Shown: positions 61,256 to 64,000 of the stretch, piece by piece | Layout: the number at the start of each line of letters is the position of its first letter | Numbering within the stretch: the stretch's first letter is position 1 | Assembly (NCBI GenBank): GCA_001897835.1 | Contig: MKUN01000025.1 | Location: 1 to 64,000 of the forward strand | DNA length: 64,000 nt | DNA from: Bacteroidetes bacterium 46-16 | GTDB lineage: Bacteria; Bacteroidota; Bacteroidia; Chitinophagales; Chitinophagaceae | Direction: 5' to 3' | The notes under the pieces: generated by a model | Told to the model about the DNA's origin: nothing | What the model saw: only the letters and a program-made list of their open reading frames with translations | Databases searched by the model: none | Translations under genes and position numbers: made by a program

Positions 61256-61263
61256 TATATTTG
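61256..61263 (+). promoter_or_regulatory. -7 promoter element of small ORF
   Basis: TATATTTG is a perfect TAnnTTTG, 56 bp before the ATG at 61320. Confidence 0.45.
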
Positions 61264-61319
61264 TGCCATACAACCACAACGATAAGGGTTGTTAAGTCAT
61301 TCAAAAAGCAACCCGGTAA

Positions 61320-61571
61320 ATGGATCCGATAAAACTCGACGGAAATATCTTTTTCAAGATACGCTTTAATACCATGCACGCCGATACCAACCTGTATTGG
61401 CGCATTATCATTAACGATGAAGAATACCTTGCAGCAACACTCAATTGCCGGGTCAATACTTTTTCCGATGAATCATTCGACAAAAATGCCAATACCACTA
61501 AATGGCATATTGCCGGTATTTGCAGGCATTTTCATCTCGACGAAGACGGCAATGCTTCCTTCAGCGATTAA
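61320..61571 (+). CDS. Small conserved-looking hypothetical protein
   Basis: The 83-residue protein (ATG at 61320) has no signal peptide or known motif: KLDGNIFFKIRFNTMHADTN, LYWRIIINDEEYLAATLNCR, and HIAGICRHFHLDEDGNASF. It reads as a compact beta-rich domain. The -7 box upstream and ordinary composition support a real gene, but I do not recognise the family. It is convergent with the T9SS type B gene. Confidence 0.55.
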   Translation: MDPIKLDGNIFFKIRFNTMHADTNLYWRIIINDEEYLAATLNCRVNTFSDESFDKNANTTKWHIAGICRHFHLDEDGNASFSD

Positions 61572-61609
61572 GTGCAGGGCAAGCTCACCGGCCCTAAGCT
61601 GATGCGCCC

Positions 61610-64000
61610 TTATCGTATCAATATGATCGAACCCTTGTACTGGTAGCTTGTCAGCTGGTCTGTGGTGACGTGTGCATAATAGTAATAAACACCGGCATCC
61701 AGTTGCACGCCATTATAAGTACCGTCCCACTTATTGTTCAGGCTTTCCGTGCTGAAAACCCGGTTGCCCCAGCGGTCATACACCATCAGCTCATACTCCC
61801 TTACACCGCAGTTTATCCCCATCCCGAAATAGTCATTCTTTCCGTCATTATTGGGGCTAAAGGCATCTGGCAGTATCACGGCACAGGGGCATTCAGCGGT
61901 CTTCACATGTATTGTTGCCGTATCGCTGCATACGCCCTGGGTCACCACTACATAGTACGAGCCGTTCTTCGTGGCTACAAAGGTCCTGTCGGTACTGCCG
62001 TCCTGCCATAAGTATGCATTCCCGCTACCTGCATCCAGTATCGTGCTTTCGCCGTGGCAGGCTATCAGGCCATCTTTTGCATCCAGCACCACCACGCTTT
62101 GCCTTATCCTTATATCATCGGCAATGCTGCATGGCCCCACATGTACCCGCACGCTATAGTCACCGCCTTTGGTCACGGTATATGTCGCATTGCTCGAGCT
62201 ATCCTGCCACTGGTAGGTAGCATCAGGATAAATGGAGGTCGCATCCAGCAACATGGTCTTGCCCTCGCAAATACTGGTATCGTTCCCCAGGTCTACGCCA
62301 AGATCGTTGATAAAATTCACATGGAAAGTGTCTATCCCTGTAGCGCACTCATTTTGCATGTACACATATTTCGATCCCGTAGTGCTGAATAAGGTCGATT
62401 GATTCGTACCGCCGTCACTCCATAAGTAACTCACATATCCGCCGGGGGCATATATGCTTACCTGGCTGCTGAAGCACACCGTAGTGTCATTACTCAGTAT
62501 ATTGGTATCGCGCACCTGCGCTGTTACGGTAAAGGTATCTATGATCAGGTCGCACAGTTTCTGTGCATATACCCATTTTATACCTGGACCGTTAAAGGCA
62601 TTGCTTTGTTGTGTTGTCCCGTCGTTCCACAAGTAGTAGGTATAGCCCGGCGGGCCCGTCACATTCACCGTGGTCACATGATCAAAGCATACCGTCGTGT
62701 CTTTACCGAACATTGCAGTTGAATCCTGCGGGATATTCGTCGCTGTAAAATGTATAGTATCTATCAGCAGGCCGCACCCGTTCTGAGCCTGCACCCATTT
62801 GGTAGTGCTGCTGAAGAAGGTATCCGTTTGCAGCGTTATGCCATCGCTCCATAAGTAGCTGGTATAGCCGCCGGGCGCCGTTATCGGTATAGCGCTATAC
62901 GCTACGCAGTGTATGGTATCCATGCTGGCTGTCGTAGTGTCCAGTTTGGCATGCACTTTAAAGGTATCCGTTAGCACACTGCATGCACTGGTATCGTTTA
63001 CCAGCACCCACTTGCTGCCGGGGCTGCCTATGGTATCCTGCTGCACGGTAAAGCCGTCACTCCATATATACGAATCTCCCGCCGGTGCCGTTAGTATCGG
63101 TGCCGTTAGTACAAAACATGCGGAGGTATCCGTCACGATACTGTTTATTGCAGCCGGCGTTTCGGTCACATGAAAGGTATCTATACGTACCGTGCAGAAC
63201 TGTGCCGAAGTAACCCATTTGGTACCGGCAGTTCCCGCTGTATCCGTTTGTCCTGTATTACCATCGCTCCATACATAGTCGGTATAGCCATTGGGCGCAG
63301 TAAGCGTCATCGGTTTAAAATACAGGCAGCCCGCAGTGTCCCTCGAGTGGTAGGTAGTAGTTTCCATCGAATTGGGTATCACGGCATTCCCCAAAAAATA
63401 TTGCACACCGGTGCTGAATACATTGGTCTGTAAATTACAGGCCGGCCCGGCAAGGTTAGGATTATTGATCACCGATATGTTGCCGAAGTAGGCAATGTAT
63501 ATCTTGTTATCCGGCCCTATGCGCAGCCCGTTAAAGTGTTGGCTGGCTATTACGGTCTTCGAGTTTTTTACCGCCTGCACATCCGGCAGCAGCGACAGGT
63601 CATATTGATACAGGGCAGCAGCGACAGGTCATATTGATACAGGGCGGCAGGGTTACCCGAATAGGTAGGAACATACAACTTGCTCCCATCAGGCGAGTAG
63701 CTAACCCCGTATGCCCTGATAGTATCCAGGTCTATAGCATTGCTCACCACACCGGTGGTATTGTTGAACGAGTGCAGTTCCACCACCCAGGGGTTCTCAT
63801 AATTCACAAGCGCTATATTACTGTCATTGGGCGATATCTTCATTTCGCCCCTCGTGTAGCCGTTAGTTATATTGCAAAAACCCGATGTTGAAACGATGGG
63901 GGTAACATCCAGCCCGCTGGCGTCTATTTTAAATGCGTGGAACTCAGGGTTGGTATAATGATGCACGATCAGCCAGGTATAACATCCTGCCCCGCGGGCC
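61610..64000 (-). pseudogene. T9SS type B (gliding-motility C-terminal) protein, frameshifted by a 29-bp duplication; 5' end off window
   Basis: Two frames, 61610-63580 and 63568 to beyond 64000, join into one protein if a 29-bp tandem repeat at 63585-63642 is reduced to one copy: the reading then runs AALYQYDLSLLPDVQAVKNS without a break. The N-terminal part is a beta-propeller-like region (SYSPDGSKLYVPTYSGN, LRIGPDNKIYIAYFG). The middle is a set of about eight 75-80-residue Ig-like repeats with SDGxTxQxDT and KW(V) pattern, and the end is the T9SS type B domain (LPDAFSPNNDGKNDYF, YDRWGNRVFS, YQYKGSIILIR). The intact form would be a large surface or gliding-associated protein. The frameshift may be a real inactivating mutation, phase-variable, or an assembly error. 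Confidence 0.85.
63585..63642 (-). repeat. 29-bp tandem duplication causing frameshift
   Basis: 63585-63613 and 63614-63642 are identical 29-bp copies inside the type B T9SS gene. Because 29 is not a multiple of three, the second copy shifts the frame. Confidence 0.9.

Noticed and set aside
61139-61260. Crp/Fnr-type dyad in the acs promoter
   Set aside because: At the expected offset from the weak -7 element (61166-61173) the sequence is TAACGCAAAGCC, with no TGA-N6-TCA.

Overview
The window is chromosomal DNA from a member of the Bacteroidota, most likely Chitinophagaceae or a close relative. The evidence is: three genes with type IX secretion (T9SS) C-terminal sorting domains plus one T9SS type B/gliding-motility C-terminal domain; repeated -7 elements of the Bacteroidota form TAnnTTTG; a fused cbb3 oxidase subunit I/II; families typical of the phylum (DUF2807, DUF3822, DUF4292, short AMP nucleosidase, YtxJ); and heavy use of ATA for Ile. 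No rRNA, tRNA, CRISPR array, prophage or insertion sequence was seen.

Layout. 1-9.6 kb: GH16 glycoside hydrolase, a W-repeat T9SS protein, small envelope proteins, a DEAD-box helicase, an RlpA-like protein, a SET-domain protein and an M14 carboxypeptidase. 9.6-19.6 kb: acetyltransferase, arylsulfotransferase-like lipoprotein, pterin dehydratase, a first UvrA, DUF3050, a HEPN/MNT toxin-antitoxin pair, a VOC protein, a double ABC ATPase coupled to AMP nucleosidase, and a small nuclease-fold protein. 19.5-29.1 kb: S41 protease, BadF-type kinase, a large OmpA protein with a textbook promoter, polyprenyl synthase, a second UvrA and sucD. 29.5-33.1 kb: two tandem T9SS paralogues. 33-42.3 kb: fabD, ytxJ, MATE exporter, DUF3822-rsmD-coaD, and a dut-nucleotidyltransferase-TPR-DUF4292 run. 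42.5-44 kb: a GH3-type adenylating enzyme.

44.2-61.1 kb is the most coherent block. A PAS histidine kinase and a receiver-cNMP-HTH fusion regulator (+ strand) face a minus-strand cluster for a cbb3 terminal oxidase: ccoS, ccoNO, ccoQ, ccoP, ccoG, fixH, a TauE/SafE-like protein and hemN read as one eight-gene transcript. ccoI, preceded by a hemerythrin/RIC-like gene, forms a second unit, and acs plus an EXPERA-domain gene lie upstream of it. ccoS (54 codons) is among the shortest genes here.

The main new observation is regulatory. Three promoters in this block (a coiled-coil gene at 47.1 kb, ccoS at 54.95 kb, the RIC-like gene at 58.6 kb) each carry a TGA-N6-TCA dyad whose centre lies exactly 58.5 bp upstream of the 3' end of a TAnnTTT(G/A) -7 box, and none has a -33 TTG. 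This is the geometry of class I Crp/Fnr activation. The fusion regulator's recognition helix has the E-x3-R pair that reads TGA/TCA in this family. I infer one two-component/Crp-type regulon that controls the high-affinity oxidase, its copper supply, anaerobic haem synthesis and two uncharacterised proteins.

Other points of interest are a family of 75-110 bp hairpin repeats at three places (five tandem copies between ccoS and ccoI), a 29-bp tandem duplication that frameshifts the type B T9SS gene at the right edge, a HepT toxin lacking its catalytic Arg, and an orphan terminator near 29.35 kb that may mark a small RNA.
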